A DNA stretch of 64,000 nt from an uncultured Bacteroidales bacterium (lineage in GTDB: Bacteria; Bacteroidota; Bacteroidia; Bacteroidales; FEN-979), in NCBI GenBank assembly GCA_903903985.1, contig CAIVAT010000096.1, forward strand, positions 1 to 64,000, written 5' to 3'. Below the pieces are notes generated by a model. It saw nothing but the letters and a program-made list of their open reading frames with translations. It had not been told where the DNA came from and did not search any database. This document shows positions 55,118 through 63,180 of the stretch, one piece after another. The stretch's first letter is position 1. Each line of letters begins with the position of its first letter. A program made the translations under genes and the position numbers.

Positions 55118-57208
55118 TTATTTCAACCACCGATCCAGCCAATTATAAAATGTCCGTTGCCATAAAATTCCATTCTGGGGTTTCAACACCCAATGGTTTT
55201 CATCAGGGAAATAGAGAAACTCAGCTGGAATGCCACGTAAAATGGCCGCATTGAATGCTTGCATGCCTTGGGTGGCTACGATGCGGTAATCCAGTTCTCC
55301 ATGGATGCAAAGGATCGGCGTATCCCAGTTCTGCACAAAACGATGGGGTGAGTTTGCAAAGGACCGTTGGGCAATTTTGTTGTTTTTATCCCAGAAAGGC
55401 CCGCCAAGATCCCAGTTTACAAACCACATCTCTTCGGTTTCCAGGTACTGGGCCTCAAGATTGAACATGCCATCGTGGGCAATAAATGCTTTGAAACGCT
55501 TGTTGTGATTCCCGGCAAGCCAGTACACCGAAAAGCCGCCATAACTGGCACCCACACATCCAAGCTTATCTTTGTTTACATAGGGTTCCCTGGTGAGCGA
55601 ATCGATGGCACTTAAATAATCTTTCATGTTTTGTCCGCCATAATCACCGCTGATCTGTTCGTTCCAGGCCTGTCCGAAACCGGGCAACCCTCGGCGGTTG
55701 GGAGCAACAACGATGTACCCATTGGCGGCCATCATTTGAAAATTCCACCTGAATGACCAGAACTGACTGACTGTACTTTGCGGTCCACCTTCACAATAGA
55801 GCAGGGTAGGGTACTTCTTTGCCGGGTCAAAATGGGGCGGATAGATGATCCAGGTATGCATGTCTTTATTGTCTGTGGTCTTGATCCAGCGTTGTTCGAT
55901 ACGGGCCAGGGCCAGTTTGTCAAGTACATCTTTGTTGGTCATCGTTACCTGGGTGTCTTTACCCGTGATGGGATCTACCGAATAAATTTCAACAGGTGCC
56001 GACATCGACATCCGTGTGGCAATCAGTTTGTCCCCGGCAGGAATTACACCAGTATAGTTGTGAATACCTTCAGTGATTTTAGTGATCTTGCCGTCGGCCA
56101 GGTCAAGCCTGTAAATTTCATCGGTGGCATGAAAGTCGCTGATAAAGTAAATTGACTTGTTGTCATCAGTCCATGCAAGGCCCTCAACATTCTGATCGAA
56201 ACTCCGGGTATAATCAGTTTTCGTTTTTGCATTGGCATCATAAACGAAAAGACGGTTTTTATCCGACTCGTATCCATCCCGTTCCATGCTCTGCCAGGCG
56301 ATCTTTTTCCCATCAGGAGAATATACAGGGGCAACATCATACCCCATCATTCCCTCACTGAGGTTGGTGGTTGTACCACCCTCAATTTCATAAAGGTAAA
56401 TGTCTGAATTGGTTGATATTGCATATTCTTTCCCCACTTTTTTACGGCAGGTGTAGACAATGGCCTTGCTGTCGGGCCTCCAATTGATCTGCTCCATGCC
56501 TCCAAAAGGCATCACCGGCGATTCATAGGGCTCATTCAGCATGATGTCGGTTCCCTTTGTGATTTTTTCAGTGGCAAGGTCTGCAATAAATATATGGCTG
56601 TATGCCTGTACCCATGTATCCCAGTGACGATACATCAGGTCGTTGTATATCCGGCCGCTTGCCTTGGGAAGGTCGGCATAAAGATCCTTGAGTTGCTTGT
56701 TTGCAGCCACATCTGCCGTATACAGGATTTTCTTCATGTCAGGGGCGTACTTAAACCCATTGATGCCGTTTTCAATGTTGGTGACTTGCCTGCGGTTGTT
56801 CCCATCAGGGTCCATTTCCCAAACCTGCATGGAACCGCTTTCAGCCGACATAAACACAATCTTTTTACCATCAGGCTGCCACATGGCCTGGTATTCGCTG
56901 AATTTGGTCGTGGTGATCCGTTTGAAACTTTGGCCATCTGTCCCGATGGTATATAATTCCCGGTTCCCTTTATTCTGCGCTACATCGTAATACGTTACTC
57001 CATAGGTGATGGTTTTTTTATCAGGCGAGAGTTCAGGTTCACTAAGGCGTCCAAGGCTCCAGAGAACCTCGGGGGTCATCAGGTCACTTTTCAGTTCCGG
57101 CATTTGTTTTTCAATGATCGGAGCTTCTTCGGTTTTTTTCTCCTTTGGTTGGCAGGAAAAGAGACCAGCCATGAGGGCTACTAACAGAAACAGGAGTAAT
57201 TTTTTCAT
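55118..57208 (-). CDS. S9-family prolyl oligopeptidase-like peptidase, lipoprotein
   Basis: A 696-residue lipoprotein peptidase. The signal peptide ends in AGLFSC, with the start set at the ATG 57208 that directly begins it. Residues about 60-420 form a WD40-like beta-propeller (YAPDMKKILYTADV, YSPDGKKIAWQSMERDGYES). The C-terminal alpha/beta-hydrolase domain carries the triad Ser in GASYGGFS, Asp in HGELDYRI and His in DENHWV. Such enzymes are dipeptidyl or acylaminoacyl peptidases. It is probably anchored to the envelope and helps protein or peptide use. Confidence 0.92.
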   Translation of the reverse strand: MKKLLLFLLVALMAGLFSCQPKEKKTEEAPIIEKQMPELKSDLMTPEVLWSLGRLSEPELSPDKKTITYGVTYYDVAQNKGNRELYTIGTDGQSFKRITTTKFSEYQAMWQPDGKKIVFMSAESGSMQVWEMDPDGNNRRQVTNIENGINGFKYAPDMKKILYTADVAANKQLKDLYADLPKASGRIYNDLMYRHWDTWVQAYSHIFIADLATEKITKGTDIMLNEPYESPVMPFGGMEQINWRPDSKAIVYTCRKKVGKEYAISTNSDIYLYEIEGGTTTNLSEGMMGYDVAPVYSPDGKKIAWQSMERDGYESDKNRLFVYDANAKTKTDYTRSFDQNVEGLAWTDDNKSIYFISDFHATDEIYRLDLADGKITKITEGIHNYTGVIPAGDKLIATRMSMSAPVEIYSVDPITGKDTQVTMTNKDVLDKLALARIEQRWIKTTDNKDMHTWIIYPPHFDPAKKYPTLLYCEGGPQSTVSQFWSFRWNFQMMAANGYIVVAPNRRGLPGFGQAWNEQISGDYGGQNMKDYLSAIDSLTREPYVNKDKLGCVGASYGGFSVYWLAGNHNKRFKAFIAHDGMFNLEAQYLETEEMWFVNWDLGGPFWDKNNKIAQRSFANSPHRFVQNWDTPILCIHGELDYRIVATQGMQAFNAAILRGIPAEFLYFPDENHWVLKPQNGILWQRTFYNWLDRWLK

Positions 57209-57284
57209 TGTTTTATTGTTTAAGATTATCAAAAATTTTTCATTTATTGGGTGATGTTCCATTTTACCTGACCCTTTCCGGCAA

Positions 57285-57368
57285 CGGCTCCAACCCCCTG
57301 AGCCTCTTTTATAAAAAGGGCAAAAGGGAAAAGTTTCGCTCTTATGTGGGAGGGGTTTAAGGTGGGGC
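57285..57368. repeat. GC-rich intergenic hairpin element, degenerate
   Basis: The gap between the S9 and dgkA genes holds CCAACCCCCTGAGCC, CTTTTATAAAAAGG and TGGGAGGGGTTTAAGGTGGGG, a C-rich then G-rich layout with internal hairpins like that at 27.3 kb. Homology with the other elements is weak. Confidence 0.4.
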
Positions 57369-57370
57369 TC

Positions 57371-57730
57371 TCATACTATTTTTGGTAAAAAAATGATTAA
57401 CCCGATTATAATTGCGCCTATCGCAGTCACCAGGACCGCAGCAGCAGATATATCTTTTATCATTCCGGCCTGCTCATTGAACCCGGGTGAAACAAAATCT
57501 ACAAGTTTTTCTATTGCAGTATTTATAACTTCCATGGCAAGGACCACGACCATGGTTAAAACGAGAATGCACCATTCCGTATGGGTCAGCTTTGCATAAA
57601 AGCCGGAAACTACAACAAGTCCGGCAATAATGACATGAATCCAGAAATTTTGCTGGCTGCGGCCGACAATTCTAATTCCTTTGAATGCAAATCCGAAACT
57701 TTTAACCAGCTTACCAGTACTGAGGATCAT
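57371..57730 (-). CDS. dgkA: Diacylglycerol kinase family protein (undecaprenol kinase-like)
   Basis: A 119-residue membrane protein with three helices and the DgkA pattern EVINTAIEKLVDFVSPGFNE followed by IKDISAAAVLVTAIGA. It phosphorylates diacylglycerol or undecaprenol; the Gram-positive-like length suggests the latter as possible. It starts 10 bp after the end of the isoprenylcysteine-methyltransferase-like gene. Confidence 0.92.
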   Translation of the reverse strand: MILSTGKLVKSFGFAFKGIRIVGRSQQNFWIHVIIAGLVVVSGFYAKLTHTEWCILVLTMVVVLAMEVINTAIEKLVDFVSPGFNEQAGMIKDISAAAVLVTAIGAIIIGLIIFLPKIV

Positions 57731-57740
57731 TGTTGAAATC

Positions 57741-58304
57741 TTAAATGTATCGACGAACCCTTTCTTTGTAGGTCACCCAATCCCGACCAAAGCGTTTCGA
57801 CAGAAAGTCTTCTTCCTGCCTGATGATCTGATGATGAATATAAATTCCGTACAAGGCAAATGAAACATTGATCACATCAGGGAAATAGATGCAGGAGGCC
57901 ACTGCGATCAGATGAACCCCCAGGTACAATGGGTTCCGGCTGAACCGGTAGAGACCATGTGTTTGCAGTTTTGTGACATGATCGGGTAATCCAATTGCAA
58001 GCGATTTTCCAAGGTTTATTAAAGAGATTGTAAAAATGATCACCCCAACATACAGCACGATGACCGCAAACCATGAAAGGCCAACCGGTAAATAAATATA
58101 ACCAAGCCTGGGATGAATGGCTTTCATGATAAATAAAAACCATGTGGGGAAAATTGCAATTTTACCCGAATAGAAATAAATTTTCTCAATGGAAGGGAAG
58201 CCAAAAAAGCCTGATCTTGACGTCCTTAACCTGGCGACCTGTAAGATAAAAACGATGAAAAGAAAGATAAATGCTATCAATACAAAGTAGCTGTTGACCG
58301 GCAT
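57741..58304 (-). CDS. Isoprenylcysteine/phospholipid methyltransferase-like membrane protein
   Basis: A 187-residue membrane protein with about five helices. The C-terminal methyltransferase motif is THGLYRFSRNPLYLG followed by a late RQEEDFLSKRFGRDWVTYKE block, as in ICMT and PEMT enzymes that use S-adenosylmethionine. The acceptor cannot be predicted. It probably forms an operon with dgkA. Confidence 0.82.
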   Translation of the reverse strand: MPVNSYFVLIAFIFLFIVFILQVARLRTSRSGFFGFPSIEKIYFYSGKIAIFPTWFLFIMKAIHPRLGYIYLPVGLSWFAVIVLYVGVIIFTISLINLGKSLAIGLPDHVTKLQTHGLYRFSRNPLYLGVHLIAVASCIYFPDVINVSFALYGIYIHHQIIRQEEDFLSKRFGRDWVTYKERVRRYI

Positions 58305-58380
58305 CTTTTTTTTTGTAAATTTAGATAAATTTACCTTTTAACCCAACCGCCCCGGGTACATTTTTCATGGCAATATTGCC

Positions 58381-58388
58381 TACCTTTG
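58381..58388 (+). promoter_or_regulatory. -7 box of the ABC-F gene
   Basis: TACCTTTG, a perfect TAnnTTTG match, 19 bp before the ABC-F start codon. Confidence 0.65.
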
Positions 58389-58407
58389 CTGTTCACTCAT
58401 TTATTTC

Positions 58408-60279
58408 ATGTCCACGATCCTTCAAGTAGAAAATCTTGCCCGTTCCTATGGTGAAAAAAACCTTTTTGAAAACATTTCTTTTGTACTGAGCCAATCTCAG
58501 AAAGTTGCACTGATTGCACGCAACGGAGCCGGAAAAACCAGCCTGCTGAATATCATTGCCGGGTTGGAGCCTTGCGATGCCGGGACTGTTAATCTGTTTT
58601 GTCGTGATTCGTTTGAGTATTTGAAGCAGGAGCCCGACCTCGACCCTGCCAACACCGTTTTTGAAGAAGTTTACTCTCATTCCAATGATATCCAGAAGAC
58701 GATCCTGAATTATGAGCATGTGATCAAGGGTGAAAATAAGGAAGAGATTCAGCGGGCGATTGAACAGATGGATGCCATCCAGGGCTGGGAATACGAAACC
58801 CGAGTTAAGCAGATCCTCACACAACTCAAATTGCCTGATCTCGACCAACGGATCGGGGAACTCTCCGGTGGGCAGCGCAAACGTGTGGCTTTGGCAAAAG
58901 TATTCATTACCGAACCCGCCTTTCTCATCCTTGACGAGCCCACCAATCACCTGGATGTGGAGATGATCGAGTGGATGGAAGAATACCTTTCGAAGACCAG
59001 CATCACCTTGCTGATGGTTACCCATGACCGGTATTTCCTTGACCGTGTGTGCGATGAAGTCCTCGAAATGGGAAATGCAGCTGTATATAAATACAAGGGC
59101 AACTACTCGTATTTTATCGAAAAACAGGCCGAACGCATTGGCAACCAAAATAAAGAAGTTGAAAGGGCGCAAAACCTGATGCGCACCGAACAGGAATGGA
59201 TGCGACGCATGCCCAAAGCCCGCACTACCAAAGCCAAAGCCCGTATCGATAGTTTTTATGAGTTGCAGGAGAAAGCTTCCGCTAAAATATATGAAGAGCG
59301 CCTGAATATGAATATTGAAGGCGCCCGTATGGGGAACAAAATTCTCGAGATCAATGATGTCTCCTTTAAATGGGGAGAGCTGGCTATCCTGAAGGGATTC
59401 ACCTATACCTTTAAGCGCCGGGAAAAGGTTGGGATCGTTGGAAAAAACGGCTCTGGAAAATCAACTTTTCTCGATATTATCACTGGAAGGATCAGGCCAC
59501 AAAAAGGCCATATCCAGACTGGTGAGACCATACAGTATGGTTATTACAAACAGCAAGGACTGCTTTTCAATGAGGATACCAAGGTCATTGATGTGGTGAA
59601 GGAAATTGCAGAAGTGGTGAAGATCGGCAATGGCGACACCATCTCGGCAGCTGCTTTTCTGAACTATTTCATGTTCCCTTACCCTTCTCATTTTCAGTCT
59701 GTTTACAAGCTGAGCGGAGGCGAAAGGCGAAGGTTGTACCTCGTAACCGTGCTCATGCAAAGCCCGAATTTCCTGATCCTGGATGAACCTACCAATGACC
59801 TGGATATCCTTACGCTCAATGTACTTGAAGAATACCTCGCAACGTTCAACGGTTGCGTGGTCGTTGTTACCCACGACCGGTATTTTCTGGATAAAATAGT
59901 GGATCATCTTTTTGTATTTGAAGGCGATGGAATTATTAAGGATTTTCCCGGGAACTATACACAATACAAGGTGTGGAGCGATGAGTTAAAAAGGAAAGAG
60001 CTGTTGCAGAAAAAAATGACCGTCAGGCTCTCCGAATCGCAGAAACCAGTGGTCCAGGTCTCCAATAAGCTGTCATTCAAGGAAAAACGCGAACTTGAAC
60101 AATTGGAGAAAGAGATTGCCATGCTGGAAACGGAAAAGTTGGAAATTGAGTCCGATCTTCAGTCCGGGAGTTTGAATCCGGAAGCCTTGACACTCCGGTC
60201 CGAGCGATGGGCAGCCATTATACCTGAAATTGAACTGAAGACTGACCGTTGGATGGAATTGAGCGACAGGGATATTTAA
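58408..60279 (+). CDS. ABC-F family ATPase (Uup-like)
   Basis: A 623-residue soluble protein with two ABC domains and no membrane segment. The first has ARNGAGKTS, LSGGQRKRVALA and LILDEPTNHLD; the second has GKNGSGKST, LSGGERRRLYL and LILDEPTNDLD. Between them lies the charged interdomain linker typical of ABC-F (about 240-300), and the last 80 residues form a coiled coil (KEKRELEQLEKEIAMLETEK), as in Uup. ABC-F proteins act on ribosomes, and Uup members also affect replication and transposon excision. Which role applies here is not visible. Confidence 0.93.
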   Translation: MSTILQVENLARSYGEKNLFENISFVLSQSQKVALIARNGAGKTSLLNIIAGLEPCDAGTVNLFCRDSFEYLKQEPDLDPANTVFEEVYSHSNDIQKTILNYEHVIKGENKEEIQRAIEQMDAIQGWEYETRVKQILTQLKLPDLDQRIGELSGGQRKRVALAKVFITEPAFLILDEPTNHLDVEMIEWMEEYLSKTSITLLMVTHDRYFLDRVCDEVLEMGNAAVYKYKGNYSYFIEKQAERIGNQNKEVERAQNLMRTEQEWMRRMPKARTTKAKARIDSFYELQEKASAKIYEERLNMNIEGARMGNKILEINDVSFKWGELAILKGFTYTFKRREKVGIVGKNGSGKSTFLDIITGRIRPQKGHIQTGETIQYGYYKQQGLLFNEDTKVIDVVKEIAEVVKIGNGDTISAAAFLNYFMFPYPSHFQSVYKLSGGERRRLYLVTVLMQSPNFLILDEPTNDLDILTLNVLEEYLATFNGCVVVVTHDRYFLDKIVDHLFVFEGDGIIKDFPGNYTQYKVWSDELKRKELLQKKMTVRLSESQKPVVQVSNKLSFKEKRELEQLEKEIAMLETEKLEIESDLQSGSLNPEALTLRSERWAAIIPEIELKTDRWMELSDRDI

Positions 60280-60283
60280 TTGC

Positions 60284-60380
60284 CTCATTCCCTGCACCCC
60301 TTCTTCTGTAGGAGAAAGGGATGGGGTTGAGGTTGAGGTGGCTGGGTTAATACCCCGTCGCTTGCGACGAGAAGAGAAAT
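60284..60380 (+). repeat. Dispersed two-hairpin element, copy 2
   Basis: It starts CTCATTCCCTGCACCCCTTC, has the hairpin TTCTTCTGTAGGAG, a GGGGTTGAGGTTGAGG spacer, and a perfect CGTCGC/GCGACG hairpin near 60357-60370. It aligns with the minus strand of 31400-31483. The remaining gap to the tRNA (60381-60600) holds only the tRNA promoter. Confidence 0.8.
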
Positions 60381-60563
60381 ATTTTACCAATTTGATACAT
60401 CGCTGCTCTACGGCGAGGATGTTTATTCAGGACAGGTTCAAGTTCAGACCAATTGACATTTTCAAGGAAATCCAACCACAGATATCCCGGTATTTAACTG
60501 CTGTTGTTGACACCGCTTCAAACATTTTTTCACCAACACTAGGCTGCCACCCTGAAAAAAGTT

Positions 60564-60571
60564 TATATTTG
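60564..60571 (+). promoter_or_regulatory. -7 box of the tRNA-Gly gene
   Basis: TATATTTG, a perfect TAnnTTTG match, 29 bp upstream of the mature tRNA 5' end. Confidence 0.65.
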
Positions 60572-60600
60572 CTGGCTGAAAATAGTAATTATCAACACTT

Positions 60601-60673
60601 GCGGTAGTAGCTCAGTTGGTAGAGCATCAGCTTCCCAAGCTGAGGGTCGTGGGTCCGAATCCCATTTACCGCT
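60601..60673 (+). tRNA. tRNA-Gly (anticodon CCC)
   Basis: A 73-nt cloverleaf. The acceptor stem pairs GCGGTAG with TTACCGC (one G-U). The D arm is GCTCAGTTGGTAGAGC. The anticodon stem TCAGC/GCTGA encloses the loop TTCCCAA, so the anticodon is CCC. The T stem GTGGG/CCCAT encloses TCCGAAT. The discriminator is T, as expected for bacterial tRNA-Gly. CCA is not encoded. The T loop carries C where T54-T55-C usually has T55, a mild deviation. Confidence 0.95.
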
Positions 60674-60704
60674 CAAAACAAAATTCATCAAATTGCACTG
60701 AAAA

Positions 60705-60736
60705 GCCCCGGAAATAAAAACTTCCGGGTTTTTTTT
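60705..60736 (+). terminator. Rho-independent terminator after tRNA-Gly
   Basis: CCCGGAA (60707-60713) pairs with TTCCGGG (60722-60728) around an 8-nt loop and is followed by eight T. Confidence 0.9.
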
Positions 60737-60769
60737 ATTCCCCTCCCTGAAAAAATATTTTGCAATTCA

Positions 60770-60973
60770 ATGCGAACAAACAATGTGGTTGTATTTCCCG
60801 ATGTTGGCTTGCGTTCCGCTGGAACAGCAAAGATAATTGCCCCGGCTGAATGGGTAGGGGATCAGACAGCACTGCATGTGCATACGGTTGATTATGCACA
60901 AATCGTTGCAAGAAAACCAAGGGGTATTATCAAATTTAAAGCCGGTTGTGATGAAGACAGTGTTGTTCAATAA
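60770..60973 (+). CDS. Small hypothetical protein between tRNA and regulator
   Basis: A 67-residue soluble protein that I do not recognise (starts MRTNNVVVFPDVGLRSAGTA, contains LHVHTVDYAQIVARKPRG). Support for a real gene is contextual: an imperfect -7 box (TATTTTG at 60756-60762) lies just before the ATG and a terminator hairpin follows 12 bp after the stop. Codon use looks gene-like. A minus-strand frame of equal length covers the same bases, so the call is cautious. Confidence 0.5.
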   Translation: MRTNNVVVFPDVGLRSAGTAKIIAPAEWVGDQTALHVHTVDYAQIVARKPRGIIKFKAGCDEDSVVQ

Positions 60974-60984
60974 ATTTTTTCACA

Positions 60985-61023
60985 ATGGGGCCTCTGGTCT
61001 TTCGATCAGGGGCATTTTTTTTC
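60985..61023 (+). terminator. Rho-independent terminator
   Basis: GCCTCTG pairs with CAGGGGC (one G-U) around a GTCTTTCGAT loop, followed by a run of eight or more T. Confidence 0.8.
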
Positions 61024-61054
61024 TCTGCACAGAAATAATTCAACCCCACATTAA

Positions 61055-61330
61055 ATGACCAGGAGATCGTACATATTTGGTTTACCATTTCCCCAGGCAA
61101 TTAGTCTGCTTACTTTCCTGCTGGCAATTATCTCTATTTGGGTACATATGGAAATCCAGCTAGCAGAATTGAAAGTGGAAATTACCAACTTTAATCAGGA
61201 CCTGCTTTTGCATAAGACAGATAACACCAGAAGCTTCGAAATTATAAGGTCCGACATCAAATCAAACACCATGGTAATTCTCAAGCGTATCGATGAAATC
61301 CAGATTTATCTCCGTGCAACCCCGCAATGA
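61055..61330 (+). CDS. Small single-helix membrane protein, hypothetical
   Basis: A 91-residue protein. One membrane helix at about residues 14-32 (ISLLTFLLAIISIWVHM) follows a short basic head, and the rest is a charged helix (LAELKVEITNFNQDLLLHKT) that may form a coiled coil. No family is recognised. It stands alone between the terminator at 61 kb and the convergent regulator gene. Confidence 0.6.
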   Translation: MTRRSYIFGLPFPQAISLLTFLLAIISIWVHMEIQLAELKVEITNFNQDLLLHKTDNTRSFEIIRSDIKSNTMVILKRIDEIQIYLRATPQ

Positions 61331-61445
61331 CAATAATAACATTGTTGCACAACCCCGATAATTTGCTATTATTCTGAATTACAAATCACCAGGTATTCTA
61401 TCATAAAGGACGTCACAGTATGTTGTAATGCAGAACTTGGTATAC

Positions 61446-63101
61446 TCACATATCCATCTTGCCCCAGATCATCTCAAAAATCTCTTTATTGATCTTATCG
61501 TAAAGTCGTTCTAAATCCTGGTGCCAAAGTTCAGAGAAAAGAGGAATGGAACCTGGCCACTGTGAAATACTTTTCTCGAGGATGTATCGGAACCGTTTGA
61601 TGTTGTCGAACAGAAGCAGATCTTTGAAAAAAATAGGTTCACGGCACAAATCCTCAACTCTGTTTAATTCCTGCAAGATCGTGGATTGGATCTTTTTAAT
61701 TTCAAAAGTTTGGCTTTTATCTGTTGGCTTAAGATTGATGACAGGCCGTAATTCAATTTTGATCCCACGAAGGATGTTCTGAACCTCGATAACCCTGTTC
61801 CTGCATTGAATCTCTAGAATTTGCGAAAAATCGTTATCCTCACTCTTTCTTGATTGTTGCAGGCCATCTTTTCTGTATTTCCGTATTGCTTCGACCAACG
61901 ATGGGGTAGGGGATACATGCCCAAAAATATCAATGATGCTGTTCAACATTGTTTTCAATTCCCTGACATTACCTGGCCAGTGATACTCCTTCAGGTAATT
62001 TAAAAACTCGTGAGAGAGGGAATAGGGCGTGTTGAACTTTGACCACAGGGAAGTTGCTATGGACGGAATATCTTCCGGGTATTCCCTTAACGACGTAGTT
62101 AAAATGGTGAATGTATTCAGCCGGTAATAAAGATCTTCGCGAAAAGTTTTCTGGCTGATCATCGAAGCGAGATTCCGGTTTGTTGCAGCAATGATCCGCA
62201 CATCAACTTTCTCGGTTTTATTTGAACCAAGGGCACGTATTTCCTGATGATCGACTGCATGTAGGATTTTTGCCTGGTTTGCAAGTGAAAGATCTCCAAT
62301 TTCATCTAAAAAAATCGTACCCCCGTTTGTATCGACAAATAATCCTTTTCTCGCTTCGAAAGCGCCTGTAAAAATTCCTTTGATATGACCGAATAATTCA
62401 GATTCCAGCAGTGTTTCCTGAAGTGCAGAACAATTTACCACCTGGAAGCCTTTTTTATAATAAAGGGAATATTTGTAAATCTGACGGGCTATGAGGTCTT
62501 TCCCGGTACCGGATTCACCCAGAATCATCACCGGTGATTTCGATTTTGAGGCCTTGAAAATCATGGCACGGGTCAATCGCGCACCTGGCGATTCACCAAG
62601 ATATACTTCACGAAGTTTTTGAACCGTCTCCTCCTGCGAGATTTCCAGGAGCAGCGATGAAATAGGGTCTTTGTCATTAAACCGTAATAACTTCTCAGGT
62701 GTTGCATGGATGAGCGATTCAAGGATGACATCCGGAACAAACAGCATACAAGAGGGATCGGAAAATTGAAACCTTTTATTTATAAAAGGGGCAAAACTGC
62801 GTTTAAAAGCGCCTGGAGTAACTGTATTGACTATGATCCGCCGGGGAACATTGTGTTCCTTTTTCGTATCGAGTTTCAGTGCGCGGAAAAGTTCGATTTT
62901 ATCCTTTCTGATCCCGCAATTCATGAAATCATCCTTTTTTATGAAAGGTTCGATTTCTCCGAAATCAGATTTTCTGATCAGACTGACCATTCCTTTCTGT
63001 GCGATTGTGTCCATGGTTTGGTCACTATACCGGGGATTCCAATCAAGAAAGTTTTTCTCCACCTGCCCTTTACCGTTCTTCACAAAAAGCAGTATCTGCA
63101 T
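61446..63101 (-). CDS. Sigma-54-type AAA+ activator with no recognisable sensor or HTH domain
   Basis: A 551-residue protein (from the ATG at 63101). The central AAA+ sigma-54 interaction domain is clear: Walker A GESGTGKD (195-202), a loop reading GIFTGA (242-247) instead of the usual GAFTGA, Walker B GGTIFLDEI (260-268), arginine-finger region FREDLYYRLN and sensor II HWPGNVREL (about 374-382). The first 170 residues match no receiver, PAS or GAF pattern I know. The last 140 residues are helical and charged but show no Fis-type helix-turn-helix. I chose 63101 because a -7 box (63120-63127) overlaps the longer start at 63122. It follows a TPR gene on the same strand. Confidence 0.85.
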   Translation of the reverse strand: MQILLFVKNGKGQVEKNFLDWNPRYSDQTMDTIAQKGMVSLIRKSDFGEIEPFIKKDDFMNCGIRKDKIELFRALKLDTKKEHNVPRRIIVNTVTPGAFKRSFAPFINKRFQFSDPSCMLFVPDVILESLIHATPEKLLRFNDKDPISSLLLEISQEETVQKLREVYLGESPGARLTRAMIFKASKSKSPVMILGESGTGKDLIARQIYKYSLYYKKGFQVVNCSALQETLLESELFGHIKGIFTGAFEARKGLFVDTNGGTIFLDEIGDLSLANQAKILHAVDHQEIRALGSNKTEKVDVRIIAATNRNLASMISQKTFREDLYYRLNTFTILTTSLREYPEDIPSIATSLWSKFNTPYSLSHEFLNYLKEYHWPGNVRELKTMLNSIIDIFGHVSPTPSLVEAIRKYRKDGLQQSRKSEDNDFSQILEIQCRNRVIEVQNILRGIKIELRPVINLKPTDKSQTFEIKKIQSTILQELNRVEDLCREPIFFKDLLLFDNIKRFRYILEKSISQWPGSIPLFSELWHQDLERLYDKINKEIFEMIWGKMDM

Positions 63102-63119
63102 GATGTTTGATTTATAAAT

Positions 63120-63127
63120 CAAAATTA
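63120..63127 (-). promoter_or_regulatory. -7 box of the sigma-54-type activator gene
   Basis: TAATTTTG on the minus strand, a perfect TAnnTTTG match, 18 bp before the ATG at 63101 and overlapping the alternative ATG at 63122. Confidence 0.6.
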
Positions 63128-63180
63128 GTGAAAATACTGCTGATTTGAAAAATCACGTAAATAATATAAATGAACACTCT

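Noticed and set aside
60338-60607. 89-codon frame across the two-hairpin element toward the tRNA
   Set aside because: It begins inside the repeat, runs into the tRNA gene and encodes no coherent domain.
60767-60970. Minus-strand 67-codon frame opposite the small hypothetical gene
   Set aside because: Cys-rich, scattered composition and no promoter-like box on that strand; the plus frame is flanked by promoter and terminator signals.
61331-61445. A -24/-12 sigma-54 promoter near the AAA+ activator
   Set aside because: I looked for TGGCAC-N5-TTGC in the nearby gaps (60.3-61.4 kb and 63.1-63.9 kb) and saw no convincing match.
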